Origin: an uncultured Sphingomonadaceae bacterium
Lineage (GTDB): Bacteria > Pseudomonadota > Alphaproteobacteria > Sphingomonadales > Sphingomonadaceae
Assembly: GCA_947488845.1 (NCBI GenBank)
Contig: CANLBM010000013.1
Span: 1-64,000, forward strand
DNA: 64,000 bases
Direction: 5' to 3'
Position numbers and translations under genes: made by a program
The notes under the pieces: model-generated
Database searches by the model: none
The model's input: the letters and a program-made list of their open reading frames with translations, nothing else
What the model was told of the DNA's origin: nothing
Part shown: positions 16,756 through 25,625 of the stretch, one piece after another
Layout of the letters: each line of letters starts with the position of its first letter
Numbering within the stretch: position 1 is the stretch's first letter

Positions 16756-17784
16756 ATGACGCAAACATCACGCCGATCGACGATGGTTGATGTCGCCCGC
16801 GAAGCCGGCGTGTCATTGAAGACCGTGTCCCGGGTTCTGAACGAAGAAAATTATGTGCGGGAGGAAACGCGACTGGCGGTGCTCGAAGTTGCGGAAAAGC
16901 TTGACTATAAGCTCAATCAGGCTGCCCGGACGCTGCGCGGCGGTTCTGCCCAGATTGTTGCTCTTCTGGTCGATAACCCGAGCCCCAGTTACCTTGAGAA
17001 TGTTCACCTCGGTGCCCTTAAGCAATGTCATGATCTTTCCATGCAGTTGGTTCTCGATGAATGCTCGGATGGCGTGGAGGGTGTTAAACGGATATTGCAG
17101 ACTCTGTCACCGGTTGGGCTGATAGTCACGCCACCGCTCTGTGATAATCCGGAAGTCATTGATTTGCTGGAATCGCAGCATGTCAGCTATGTTCTCGTCG
17201 CTCCGAGCGACCCGGATGCCGTTCGTTTGTCGGTAAATATCGACGACGTCGCTGCTGCGAGGGAAATCACGGAATATCTTCTGGATCTTGGCCACCGTAG
17301 GATCGGTTATATTCGCGGACATCCCGATCACAGTGCTTCCGGCAAGCGCTATCAGGGCTATTGTGAGGCGCTCGCCAAATATGGTCTGGAGCCGGATGAA
17401 GATTTGATCCGCCAGGGATTTTTTGATTATTCGAGCGGTTTGCAAGCCGCTGAATCGCTGCTGGATATGGAAATACCCCCGACCGCGATTTTTGCTAGCA
17501 ACGATGACATGGCTGCCGCGACAATTGCGGCGGCCTATCGCAGGCATATCGATGTACCGCAGCAACTGTCGATCGTCGGCTTTGATGATGCACCTATCGC
17601 TGCAATCATCAGTCCCCAGTTGACCACGGTGCGCCAACCGATATCGGAACTTGCTGCATGCGCGGTGAGTCTTTTGTCCGACAATATTTCCCGCCGGTTG
17701 ACGGGAGAAAAAGATGAAAAAGCCATTTTTCTCGACCATTCGGTGATCGAGCGGGATTCTGCCGCGTCGCCGCCGGTGCAATAG
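16756..17784 (+). CDS. LacI-family transcriptional regulator
   Basis: Sugar-responsive repressor, probably controlling the adjacent transporter and the Entner-Doudoroff operon. The 342-aa protein has the N-terminal LacI HTH (TMVDVAREAGVSLKTVSRVL, about residues 9-28) with the hinge region after it, then a periplasmic-binding-protein-like effector domain (about 65-335) with the usual GFDDAPIAAIISPQLTTVRQP motif near 275-295. GGAGG lies seven bases before the ATG at 16756. An out-of-frame ATG four bases earlier is not used. Matching palindromes before the transporter, this gene and zwf are the likely targets; the effector cannot be told from sequence. Confidence 0.9.
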   Translation: MTQTSRRSTMVDVAREAGVSLKTVSRVLNEENYVREETRLAVLEVAEKLDYKLNQAARTLRGGSAQIVALLVDNPSPSYLENVHLGALKQCHDLSMQLVLDECSDGVEGVKRILQTLSPVGLIVTPPLCDNPEVIDLLESQHVSYVLVAPSDPDAVRLSVNIDDVAAAREITEYLLDLGHRRIGYIRGHPDHSASGKRYQGYCEALAKYGLEPDEDLIRQGFFDYSSGLQAAESLLDMEIPPTAIFASNDDMAAATIAAAYRRHIDVPQQLSIVGFDDAPIAAIISPQLTTVRQPISELAACAVSLLSDNISRRLTGEKDEKAIFLDHSVIERDSAASPPVQ

Positions 17785-17933
17785 CTTTATTCTCGGACAG
17801 CATACAGACCGCAGCTTGCCGCGCTTACGGTCCGGATACTGGCTTGGCGGCGCGAGAATTGTCTCGTTGCCAGCGTCGTTACGCTCCTAGCTTCAATTGT
17901 TTGACAAAACACAATTGTGCGATTGCCTTTTAA

Positions 17934-17947
17934 TGACAACGCTGTCA
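17934..17947. promoter_or_regulatory. LacI-type operator candidate before zwf
   Basis: TGACAACGCTGTCA, the third member of the palindrome set, with the CG centre typical of LacI-family sites. It lies about 62 bases before the zwf start. Just upstream, two CAATTGT copies flank TTGACA (17895-17918), which could include the promoter -35 box. Confidence 0.7.
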
Positions 17948-18008
17948 TAGGGCTCGAACGATGGAAAATATCTGTCTTGAAACCGTGACGGGGGCTGATT
18001 GGTAGAAA

Positions 18009-19451
18009 ATGAACAGTTCGGCGACATTATTGCTTTTCGGCGCAACCGGGGATCTGTCCAAGCGCATGCTTTTGCCGTCGCTTTATGCGCTGCACGAAGA
18101 TGAGCTGATCGAGGCCGATGTGAAGATCGTTGGCACGGCGCGCAGCGAACTGGATGATCAGGAATTCCGCGACATGGCGGAATCGGCTCTGGAACAATAT
18201 CTGCCCGATGATCGCCAGACCAAAGACAAGATATCCGGTTTTCTGAAACGCCTGTCCTATCAGCAACTGGATGCTTCATCGACGAAGGGTTTTGGCGATC
18301 TGGCGAGCAAGATTGGTGACATTTCGGGCGGTCTCGCTATCTTCCTCTCGACCGCACCATCCTTGTTCGAAGCGACAATCGCGGGATTGAAGTCCGCTGG
18401 ACTGACCGGCGAAAATGTCCGTATCGGTCTCGAAAAACCGCTGGGCAATGATCTGCAATCCTCCAACGCGATCAACGATGCAGTGGCCGAGGCATTTCCG
18501 GAGGAACGGATATTCAGGATCGACCATTATCTCGGCAAGGAAACCGTCCAGAATCTGATGGCATTGCGTTTCGCCAACATGATGTTCGAGCCATTGTGGA
18601 ATTCAAATGGTATCGACCATATCGAGATTACGGTTGCCGAAACCGTCGGATTGGAGGGGCGTCACAGCTTTTATGAGAAAACCGGCGCGTTGCGCGACAT
18701 GGTGCAGAATCATATTCTGCAGCTTGTCGGGCTTATCGCTATGGAGCCGCCTGCAAATCTCGACGCCACCTCGGTTCGCGACGAGAAGGTCAAGGTGCTA
18801 CGTTCCTTGCGCCCGGTGATTGCTGAACATGTTGTGCGCGGGCAATATGGCAATGGCGCGGTCAAGGGCGAGGCGGTTTCGTCCTATCAGGACAATCTTG
18901 GCGACAGCTCGGAGACGGAAACCTTTGTCGCGCTGAAAGTCTTTGTCGATAACTGGCGCTGGCAGGGCGTGCCGTTCTACATCCGGACCGGCAAGCGGCT
19001 CGCCGAACGACGCAGCGAAATCGTTGTCCAGTTCAAAAGCGTGCCGCACAATATTTTTGCGCGCGGCGGTACCAGGCTGAACGCGAACCGGTTGGTCATC
19101 CGTCTGCAACCCGAAGAATATGTCCGGCTTCAGGTCATGGCGAAAGAGCCAGGGCTGGACCGCGACGGTATCGTGTTGCGCGAAGTCCCGCTTGACCTCT
19201 CGCTGACCCAGGCATTTTCAAAAACCCGCAAGCGGATCGCTTACGAAAGGCTGTTGATCGACCTGATTGAGGGTGACCCGACATTGTTCGTCCGCAGGGA
19301 CGAGGTCGAGGCGCAATGGCATTGGATCGACGCCATCCGCAAGGTCTGGGAAGCAAATGACGTGGGCGTAAAATCATATGGTTCCGGTAGCTGGGGGCCG
19401 TCTGCCGCGATTGCGCTGACCGAACGGGACGGGGTGAGCTGGAATGACTGA
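18009..19451 (+). CDS. zwf: Glucose-6-phosphate 1-dehydrogenase
   Basis: First enzyme of the Entner-Doudoroff route: oxidises glucose 6-phosphate to 6-phosphogluconolactone with NAD(P)+. The 480-aa cytosolic protein has the N-terminal dinucleotide-binding start LLFGATGDLSKRMLLPSLY (residues 7-25), with G-x-x-G-D-L near 10-15, and the active-site signature R-I-D-H-Y-L-G-K at about 172-179. Length is normal. It opens the operon zwf-pgl-edd-glk-eda, in which successive genes overlap by a few bases, so the pathway enzymes should be made together under the upstream LacI-type operator. The ribosome-binding site is weak. Confidence 0.97.
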   Translation: MNSSATLLLFGATGDLSKRMLLPSLYALHEDELIEADVKIVGTARSELDDQEFRDMAESALEQYLPDDRQTKDKISGFLKRLSYQQLDASSTKGFGDLASKIGDISGGLAIFLSTAPSLFEATIAGLKSAGLTGENVRIGLEKPLGNDLQSSNAINDAVAEAFPEERIFRIDHYLGKETVQNLMALRFANMMFEPLWNSNGIDHIEITVAETVGLEGRHSFYEKTGALRDMVQNHILQLVGLIAMEPPANLDATSVRDEKVKVLRSLRPVIAEHVVRGQYGNGAVKGEAVSSYQDNLGDSSETETFVALKVFVDNWRWQGVPFYIRTGKRLAERRSEIVVQFKSVPHNIFARGGTRLNANRLVIRLQPEEYVRLQVMAKEPGLDRDGIVLREVPLDLSLTQAFSKTRKRIAYERLLIDLIEGDPTLFVRRDEVEAQWHWIDAIRKVWEANDVGVKSYGSGSWGPSAAIALTERDGVSWND

Positions 19452-20088
19452 TATGCAATCTGCAATAGCTGCATCTGCCCCGATCAGCTGGGCGGTAAAG
19501 ACCGATGCGCAGAGCGTGGCGGACCATGTCGCCAAGATCGTCGAACAGCCCGGCCCGCATCGCATCGCGGTTCCCGGCGGCAACACGCCGATCGCAATTT
19601 TCGATATTCTCTCCCGTCAGACCTTGCCCTGGGGAACGGTGACAATCAGTTTGACCGACGACAGGATCGTGCCCATCAGGCACCCCGCAAGCAACCAGGC
19701 CAAGCTCGCCAGGGCCTTTGACGCTACAGCAGCCAATATAGAACCACTGGTTCGCGGAAAACAGGTTGCGCCGTTTGATCTGGTCTGGCTGGGCATGGGT
19801 GCAGACGGTCATATAGCCTCGCTCTTTCCGAGCATGACCTGCGATGATCAGGACAGTCCGGCGGTCATCCACACGGTTCCTGATCCGTTGCCGGTCGAGG
19901 CGCCTTTTGAGAGGCTCAGTCTGAACATGGCCGCGCTGACCGCGACACGGGAAATCATCCTGGTGGTGCGCGGCTGTGACAAGAAAAATATTCTTGAAGC
20001 GGCCATAGCTGGCGATACGGACGTACCGGTGGCGCGGCTGTTCCGGCGAGCGAACTGTCCGATCACGATCTTCTGGAGCCGCTCATGA
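19444..20088 (+). CDS. pgl: 6-phosphogluconolactonase
   Basis: Hydrolyses 6-phosphogluconolactone to 6-phosphogluconate, linking zwf and edd. The 214-aa product has the family layout, with HRIAVPGGNTP near residues 39-49, SLTDDRIVP near 69-77 and WLGMGADGHIASLFP near 118-132. It overlaps the zwf end by eight bases and its stop overlaps the edd start (ATGA). Length is slightly short of the usual 225-240 residues but all recognisable motifs are present. Confidence 0.93.
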   Translation: MTDMQSAIAASAPISWAVKTDAQSVADHVAKIVEQPGPHRIAVPGGNTPIAIFDILSRQTLPWGTVTISLTDDRIVPIRHPASNQAKLARAFDATAANIEPLVRGKQVAPFDLVWLGMGADGHIASLFPSMTCDDQDSPAVIHTVPDPLPVEAPFERLSLNMAALTATREIILVVRGCDKKNILEAAIAGDTDVPVARLFRRANCPITIFWSRS

Positions 20089-21920
20089 CATTGCACCCGA
20101 CAGTCGAAAAAGTCACCAGCAGGATCATCGAGCGATCGCGCCCGTCGCGCAGCGCCTATCTCGACTTGATCGACAGGCAGCGTGAAGCCGGGGTCCACCG
20201 GCCGACATTGTCCTGCGGAAATCTGGCCCATGGTTTCGCGGCCAGTGGCGACGACAAGGCCGCCATTCGTGGCGGCAAGGCGATGAATATTGGCGTGGTC
20301 ACCGCTTATAATGACATGTTGTCGGCCCACCAGCCTTATGGGCGCTATCCGGAGCAGATAAAGATTTTCGCGCGTGAAAAAGGCGCGACGGCCCAGATCG
20401 CCGGTGGCGTGCCGGCAATGTGCGACGGCGTAACCCAGGGCCAGGACAGTATGGAGCTTTCTCTGTTCAGCCGCGACGTGATCGCGATGAGCACTGCGAT
20501 TGCGCTCAGCCACGGAATGTTCGAGGGCGCGCTGCTGCTCGGTATCTGCGACAAGATTGTCCCCGGACTGCTGATCGGCGCTTTGCGTTTCGGTCACCTG
20601 CCAACGATCTTGGTTCCGGCGGGGCCGATGCCTTCGGGTCTCGCCAACAAGGAAAAGATCCGCGTTCGTCAGCTGTTTGCGGAAGGCAAGATCGGAAAGC
20701 AGGAATTGCTCGATGCCGAAAGCGCCAGCTATCACGGCGCCGGGACCTGCACTTTTTTCGGCACCGCCAACTCCAACCAGATGATGATGGAGATGATGGG
20801 GCTGCATATTCCGGGCAGCAGTTTTGTCAATCCCGGCAACAAGCTCCGCCAGGAACTGACCCGGGCCGCGGTGCATCGGGTGACCGAAATCGGATGGGGC
20901 GTAGGCGAAGATTCCGCCGCGGACTATCGACCACTGGGCCATTGCATTGATGAAAAGGCGATCGTCAACGCGGTCGTGGGTCTGCTCGCGACCGGCGGTT
21001 CGACCAACCATGTCCTGCATCTCCCCGCGATTGCAAGAGCGGCGGGGATCATCCTGGACTGGGATGATATGGACGAGCTTTCAAAAGCGGTGCCGCTGAT
21101 CGCCGCCATTTATCCCAATGGTGCCGGTGACGTGAACTATTTTGCGGCGGCAGGCGGCATGCCCTTTGTCATTCGCGAGCTGGTCGATGCCGGACTCGCT
21201 CACGGCGATATCAAAACCGTCTATGGTGCATCGCTCAGGGACGGCGCGCAGGAGCCCTATATCGCCGAAGACAGGCTTGCGTTCAAGGCTGCCCCTGTAA
21301 CCAGCCTGGACGAGAGCATATTAAAGCCCGTTAGCGACCCGTTCAAACCCGACGGCGGTCTGCGTCTCCTGAAGGGCAATCTCGGCAGGGCAACGATGAA
21401 AACCAGTGCGGTTGATCAATCCCGTTGGACCATCGAAGCGCCGGCCCGGGTCTTTGACGATCAAAATGATGTCATGGCCGCTTTCAAGGCAGGCGAGCTG
21501 GAAAGAGACGTGGTGGTCGTTGTCCGGTTCCAGGGCCCGGCGGCCAACGGGATGCCGGAACTTCACAAATTGAGTTCGCCACTGGGTGTTTTGCAGGACC
21601 GGGGTTTCAAGGTTGCCTTCGTCACGGATGGCAGAATGTCGGGCGCCAGCGGTAAAATTCCGTCGGCCATTCATGTCTCTCCCGAAGCGTACAAGGGCGG
21701 ACCGCTGGGTAAATTACGGGACGGCGATTTGATAAGGGTTTGCGCGCAAGAGGGAGTCCTCGAGATATTGGCGGATGAATCTGAGTGGGAAAGTCGCTCT
21801 GCGGCTTCGCCACCGCCCCGACCGCTCGGCACAGGGCGCGAGCTTTTTGCAATGCTGCGCCATCATTGTGACGAGGCTGAAAAGGGCGGTTCTGCAATGT
21901 TGAGCGAGGCGGGCCTCTAA
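20085..21920 (+). CDS. edd: Phosphogluconate dehydratase
   Basis: Dehydrates 6-phosphogluconate to 2-keto-3-deoxy-6-phosphogluconate, the committed Entner-Doudoroff step. The 611-aa protein belongs to the IlvD/Edd iron-sulfur dehydratase family: GGVPAMCDGVTQGQDSMELS (about 106-125) and LLGICDKIVPG (about 154-164) carry two of the cluster cysteines, and GAGTCTFFGTANSNQMMMEM (about 217-236) the third. The C-terminal part has VAFVTDGRMSGASGKIPSAIH. The length is typical of Edd rather than IlvD (about 560-570), and the operon context settles the substrate. It is coupled to pgl upstream and glk downstream (TAATG overlap). Confidence 0.97.
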   Translation: MTLHPTVEKVTSRIIERSRPSRSAYLDLIDRQREAGVHRPTLSCGNLAHGFAASGDDKAAIRGGKAMNIGVVTAYNDMLSAHQPYGRYPEQIKIFAREKGATAQIAGGVPAMCDGVTQGQDSMELSLFSRDVIAMSTAIALSHGMFEGALLLGICDKIVPGLLIGALRFGHLPTILVPAGPMPSGLANKEKIRVRQLFAEGKIGKQELLDAESASYHGAGTCTFFGTANSNQMMMEMMGLHIPGSSFVNPGNKLRQELTRAAVHRVTEIGWGVGEDSAADYRPLGHCIDEKAIVNAVVGLLATGGSTNHVLHLPAIARAAGIILDWDDMDELSKAVPLIAAIYPNGAGDVNYFAAAGGMPFVIRELVDAGLAHGDIKTVYGASLRDGAQEPYIAEDRLAFKAAPVTSLDESILKPVSDPFKPDGGLRLLKGNLGRATMKTSAVDQSRWTIEAPARVFDDQNDVMAAFKAGELERDVVVVVRFQGPAANGMPELHKLSSPLGVLQDRGFKVAFVTDGRMSGASGKIPSAIHVSPEAYKGGPLGKLRDGDLIRVCAQEGVLEILADESEWESRSAASPPPRPLGTGRELFAMLRHHCDEAEKGGSAMLSEAGL

Positions 21921-22891
21921 TGACCCAGGAAATCATGGTTGCCGACATTGGCGGTACACACGCCAGATTTGCCATTGCGGTCGTAGAGGATGGGCATATC
22001 GATCGCCTCGATCACCAGATCACCATGAACAGCGCGGATCATGCGAGCCTCCAGATCGCGTGGGAGGCTTATGGAGAGGAAGTAGGACGCAAGCTTCCAT
22101 CCGATGGCGCCATAGCGGTGGCTGGACCGATTGGCGGCGATGTGCTGCACCTGACCAACAACAGCTGGATGATCCGGCCCCACTTGATCAGGGAAAAGCT
22201 GAGGCTGGAACGCTATAGTCTGGTCAATGATTTCGGTGCCGTCGGTCATGCCGTGGCGTTGCTGGAGAATGAGTATTTCAAGCATATTTGCGGACCGGAT
22301 ATTCCGCTCAATGAAAAAGGATTGATCACGGTTCTGGGTCCCGGAACCGGCATGGGTGTAGCGCATGTGATGCGGCAGGGGGGCGATTATCAGGTAACTG
22401 AAACCGAAGGCGGGCATATCGATTTTGCGCCGCATGACGATGTCGAAGACCGATTGCTCAAGCATTTGCGCAGCGAACATGGTCGTGTCTCGGTTGAACG
22501 GGTGGTCTCGGGTCCGGCTCTCCAGAGCATTTACCACGTGCTCGCCGAGGTTGAGGGACAGGCGACCAGACGCATGGATGACAAGGCTCTCTGGCAGCTG
22601 GCTCTGTCCGGTGAAGACAGTCTCGCCTCCGCCGCATTCGACCGGTTCTGTTTGTGTTTTGGTGCATTTGCCGGTGACATCACGCTGGCGCAAGGTGCCG
22701 GTTCTGTCGTGATCGCCGGTGGCGTGGGAAGTCGGATCGGACATCGCCTGCCATCATCAGGCTTTCGCGAAAGATTCAAAGCGAAGGGGCGCTTCCAATC
22801 GTTGATGGAGCAAATTCCGGTCAGGCAACTGCTCCATGACCAACCCGGCCTGTTCGGCGCGGCCGGGGCCTTTATCAAGGAACACCGGTGA
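21920..22891 (+). CDS. glk: Glucokinase
   Basis: Phosphorylates intracellular glucose with ATP to give glucose 6-phosphate, the substrate of Zwf. This fits a non-phosphotransferase importer such as the FucP-type transporter nearby. The 323-aa protein starts with the ATP-binding MVADIGGTHARFAIA (phosphate-1 motif) and has the sugar-binding LVNDFGAVGHAV near residues 101-112, then LGPGTGMGVAHV and TEGGHIDFAP in the middle. It overlaps edd by one base and eda by four (GTGA). Confidence 0.95.
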   Translation: MTQEIMVADIGGTHARFAIAVVEDGHIDRLDHQITMNSADHASLQIAWEAYGEEVGRKLPSDGAIAVAGPIGGDVLHLTNNSWMIRPHLIREKLRLERYSLVNDFGAVGHAVALLENEYFKHICGPDIPLNEKGLITVLGPGTGMGVAHVMRQGGDYQVTETEGGHIDFAPHDDVEDRLLKHLRSEHGRVSVERVVSGPALQSIYHVLAEVEGQATRRMDDKALWQLALSGEDSLASAAFDRFCLCFGAFAGDITLAQGAGSVVIAGGVGSRIGHRLPSSGFRERFKAKGRFQSLMEQIPVRQLLHDQPGLFGAAGAFIKEHR

Positions 22892-23499
22892 AACCCATCG
22901 AGCGGATCATGCGAACGGCGCCTGTCATACCGGTGCTGGTCATCGACAATGTCTCGGATGCCGTTCCGATTGCACGGGCATTGGTCGATGGCGGTCTCAA
23001 TGTTCTGGAAGTTACCTTGCGGACGGATGCCGCCCTGGAAGCAATCTCTGAAATGACTCAAGTAGACGGCGCGATCGTCGGTGCGGGGACAGTGACGAAT
23101 GAAACCCAGCTCGACGCTGCGATGTCTGCGGGTGCCGAATTCATCGTATCGCCGGGCCTGACCAATAAACTGGGTCGCGCCGCAATTGCAGCGGAAATGC
23201 CATTTCTTCCCGGGATCGCCACTGCCGGAGACATCATGCGCGGATTGGATCTCGGGCTCGAGCATTTCAAATTTTTCCCGGCAGTGGCTTCGGGGGGCAT
23301 TGCGTCGCTGAAAGCACTCGCGGGTCCCTTTTGTGGGTGCAAATTCTGTCCGACCGGCGGCATTACGGAGGTTTCGATGGCTGCCTGGCTGGCATTGCCG
23401 CAGGTCCTGTGCGTTGGTGGAAGCTGGGTCGTGCCAGCCGGGCCGGTTGATAGCGATTTAATAACGTCGAATGCCAGGGCCGTTTCGCAATTCAGCTGA
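22888..23499 (+). CDS. eda: KDPG aldolase (2-dehydro-3-deoxyphosphogluconate aldolase)
   Basis: Cleaves 2-keto-3-deoxy-6-phosphogluconate to pyruvate and glyceraldehyde 3-phosphate, the last step of the pathway. The 203-aa TIM-barrel protein has VIPVLVIDN at its first strand, LEVTLRT with the conserved catalytic Glu near residue 41, GAGTV, and the Schiff-base lysine in H-F-K-F-F-P-A near 127-133. The start is GTG at 22888 overlapping the glk stop. It is the last gene of the operon and faces a convergent regulator gene 29 bases away. Confidence 0.95.
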   Translation: MKPIERIMRTAPVIPVLVIDNVSDAVPIARALVDGGLNVLEVTLRTDAALEAISEMTQVDGAIVGAGTVTNETQLDAAMSAGAEFIVSPGLTNKLGRAAIAAEMPFLPGIATAGDIMRGLDLGLEHFKFFPAVASGGIASLKALAGPFCGCKFCPTGGITEVSMAAWLALPQVLCVGGSWVVPAGPVDSDLITSNARAVSQFS

Positions 23500-23527
23500 C
23501 ATATTTGGCGCGCAACCGATCTCCGCT

Positions 23528-24628
23528 CTAGGTCAGCGCCACGATGCTCGCCAGAATCAGGCGCACCAGATCGGCCTGACCGCGCGTCCCGGTCTTGGCA
23601 TATATCCGTTTTGAATAGAGCCTGGCGGTTTCGTGGGTCAGGCCGAGCAAGGTCGCGGCTTCCCTGATCGTCACGCCATGGCTAATATGCAGCGCAAGCC
23701 GCGCTTCCTGGATCGTGAGGCCGAAAAGATTGGCCAGATGGTCGCTGCGCTCGGCGCTGCTGGATCGCTCGCCATGGACAAAGGCGATGGCCACGGGCTG
23801 AATCGCGCCGGGCAAGTTTGCTGGCGGATTGGTGAGCAGCATATCCAGCCACGGTTCGTCAGACAGATGCACGGTGCGCACCACACTTTCTCCCGCTTGA
23901 CGCATTTTCACAAACTGGCGCAAGACACCCTGGGCATCGGCGCGTTCGGCTATCAGCCGTCCATCGGGAGATTTGCGCAATGTCTGTGCCTCCTGCACGA
24001 GCGCTTCCGCCTGTTCGCTCATGTCGATGATCCGGCCGGACCCGTCGAGCATGAACCAGCCGAAATTGAGCCGCATGATCGCATCGGCAGAAATGCCCGC
24101 TTTCAGCCTTTGCCGCTCCAGCTCGGAATGGGTGCCGGCGGCGATCGCCAGATGGTTGGCGAGGGCGCCCAGCAATGCGCCGTCGCTGGCAGAGAAATTG
24201 CTGTCCTTGCGGCCCAGCGAAATCCAGATTTGCCCGCCATTGGGTTCTGCCACCCGCATGATGCGGGCGAAGCGCACATCCGGGTCCCGCAAGAACAGCG
24301 CTTTGAACCGGCTTTGGCGCGGGTCATCGGGGTCGAGGAATTCGTCGAGGGAATAGACCCGGTTGAGCCGCATGACATAATGCGGCAGCGCCGCAACCTT
24401 TCCGAAGTCTTTCTGGTAAATTTCGTTGATATCATCGGAGCCCGGCCTGGCGGCCGGAATCTGGACGGATTGCAACCAGTCATGGTCGCCCTGGAAAAAG
24501 AGATTGGCATAGTCTGCCGCGGTTCTGCGCTTCAATTGCGCGAGAAAATTCTCCCATGGCGGCGCGCCCAGCGTACCGCGGTGCAGAGCCGCAATCAGAT
24601 CATGTTCTTCGCTCAATATCACTGACAT
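23528..24628 (-). CDS. LuxR-family transcriptional regulator (366 aa)
   Basis: DNA-binding regulator with a C-terminal LuxR-type helix-turn-helix (about residues 300-360: [44 protein letters not shown] in pattern). The N-terminal 280 residues have no recognisable autoinducer-binding or receiver domain; they look like a GAF/PAS-type sensor in two parts (about 20-170 and 180-290). The ligand is unknown. It is divergent from cysD with an 82-base gap containing two short palindromes, so it could control the sulfate-activation genes, though it may equally relate to its convergent sugar operon neighbour. Confidence 0.8.
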   Translation of the reverse strand: MSVILSEEHDLIAALHRGTLGAPPWENFLAQLKRRTAADYANLFFQGDHDWLQSVQIPAARPGSDDINEIYQKDFGKVAALPHYVMRLNRVYSLDEFLDPDDPRQSRFKALFLRDPDVRFARIMRVAEPNGGQIWISLGRKDSNFSASDGALLGALANHLAIAAGTHSELERQRLKAGISADAIMRLNFGWFMLDGSGRIIDMSEQAEALVQEAQTLRKSPDGRLIAERADAQGVLRQFVKMRQAGESVVRTVHLSDEPWLDMLLTNPPANLPGAIQPVAIAFVHGERSSSAERSDHLANLFGLTIQEARLALHISHGVTIREAATLLGLTHETARLYSKRIYAKTGTRGQADLVRLILASIVALT

Positions 24629-24640
24629 TCGTCACGCATA

Positions 24641-24652
24641 TCCCATATGGGA
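24641..24652. promoter_or_regulatory. Palindrome between the LuxR gene and cysD
   Basis: TCCCATATGGGA is a perfect 12-base palindrome in the short divergent region; a second, TCCAATTGGA, lies at 24694-24703. Either could be an operator for the LuxR-type regulator. No direct evidence links them to a protein. Confidence 0.4.
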
Positions 24653-24710
24653 ACTGCATGCAAATCAGAAGCGCGTAATAAGCTTCCAATCTTTCCAATT
24701 GGACGAACAT

Positions 24711-25625
24711 ATGACCCGTATTTTGACCCATTTAGAACGGCTTGAAGCCGAAGCCATTCATATCATGCGTGAAGTCGTCGCCGAGGCGCAAAAGCCGGTG
24801 ATGATGTATAGCGTCGGCAAGGATAGCGCGGTTCTGCTGCATCTCGCCAAGAAAGCTTTCTATCCATCTCCTCCGCCATTCCCGCTGCTCCACGTCGATA
24901 CGACCTGGAAATTCAAGGACATGTACGCGCTGCGCGAAAAGGCGGCACAGGATGCGGGGATGGAATTGATCGTCCATCACAATGCGGAAGCGGAAGAACG
25001 CGGCATCAACCCGTTTGATCACGGCCCGCTCCATACCGACATGTGGAAAACCGAGGGCCTGAAACAGGCGCTCGACCTCCACGGATTTGATGTTGCCTTC
25101 GGTGGCGCGCGGCGCGACGAAGAGAAAAGCCGCGCGAAAGAGCGTGTCTTTTCATTCCGCACCGCCAGCCACGGCTGGGACCCAAAGAACCAGCGGCCGG
25201 AATTGTGGAACCTCTATAACGCCAGGAAAGCGAAGGGCGAAAGCATCCGTGTTTTCCCGATCAGCAACTGGACCGAGCTGGACATCTGGCAATATATCAT
25301 GGCGGAAAATATCGAGATCGTACCGCTTTATTTCGCCGCCATGCGCCCGACCTACATGCACGAAGGCAGCCTGTTCATGGCCGATGATATCGAACGGCTG
25401 GAACAGGTGATGGGCCACAAGCCGGAAATCACCAACCGGTCCGTACGCTTTCGCACATTGGGATGTTTCCCGTTGACCGGAGCGGTCGAGAGCACCGCCT
25501 CGACTCTTGCCGAAGTGGTGCAGGAAATGCTGCTGACGACCACCAGCGAAAGGCAGGGCCGCGTGATCGACAAGGATGAAGGTGGCGCCGGCATGGAGAA
25601 GAAGAAGCAGGAGGGCTATTTCTGA
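24711..25625 (+). CDS. cysD: Sulfate adenylyltransferase subunit 2
   Basis: Catalytic subunit of ATP sulfurylase; with the CysN GTPase it forms adenosine 5'-phosphosulfate from sulfate and ATP. The 304-aa protein has the PP-loop motif [18 protein letters not shown] (about 31-48) and the family's [34 protein letters not shown] and [14 protein letters not shown] segments. The ATG at 24711 is preferred over a TTG four codons upstream (24699). The stop overlaps the cysNC start (TGATG), so the two subunits are made together. Confidence 0.96.
   Translation: MTRILTHLERLEAEAIHIMREVVAEAQKPVMMYSVGKDSAVLLHLAKKAFYPSPPPFPLLHVDTTWKFKDMYALREKAAQDAGMELIVHHNAEAEERGINPFDHGPLHTDMWKTEGLKQALDLHGFDVAFGGARRDEEKSRAKERVFSFRTASHGWDPKNQRPELWNLYNARKAKGESIRVFPISNWTELDIWQYIMAENIEIVPLYFAAMRPTYMHEGSLFMADDIERLEQVMGHKPEITNRSVRFRTLGCFPLTGAVESTASTLAEVVQEMLLTTTSERQGRVIDKDEGGAGMEKKKQEGYF

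Noticed and set aside
19848..21020. 390-aa minus-strand frame opposite pgl and edd
   Set aside because: Antisense shadow of two well-defined enzymes in a high-GC region.
23633..24625. 330-aa plus-strand frame opposite the LuxR gene
   Set aside because: Antisense shadow; the minus-strand product has a clear LuxR HTH.
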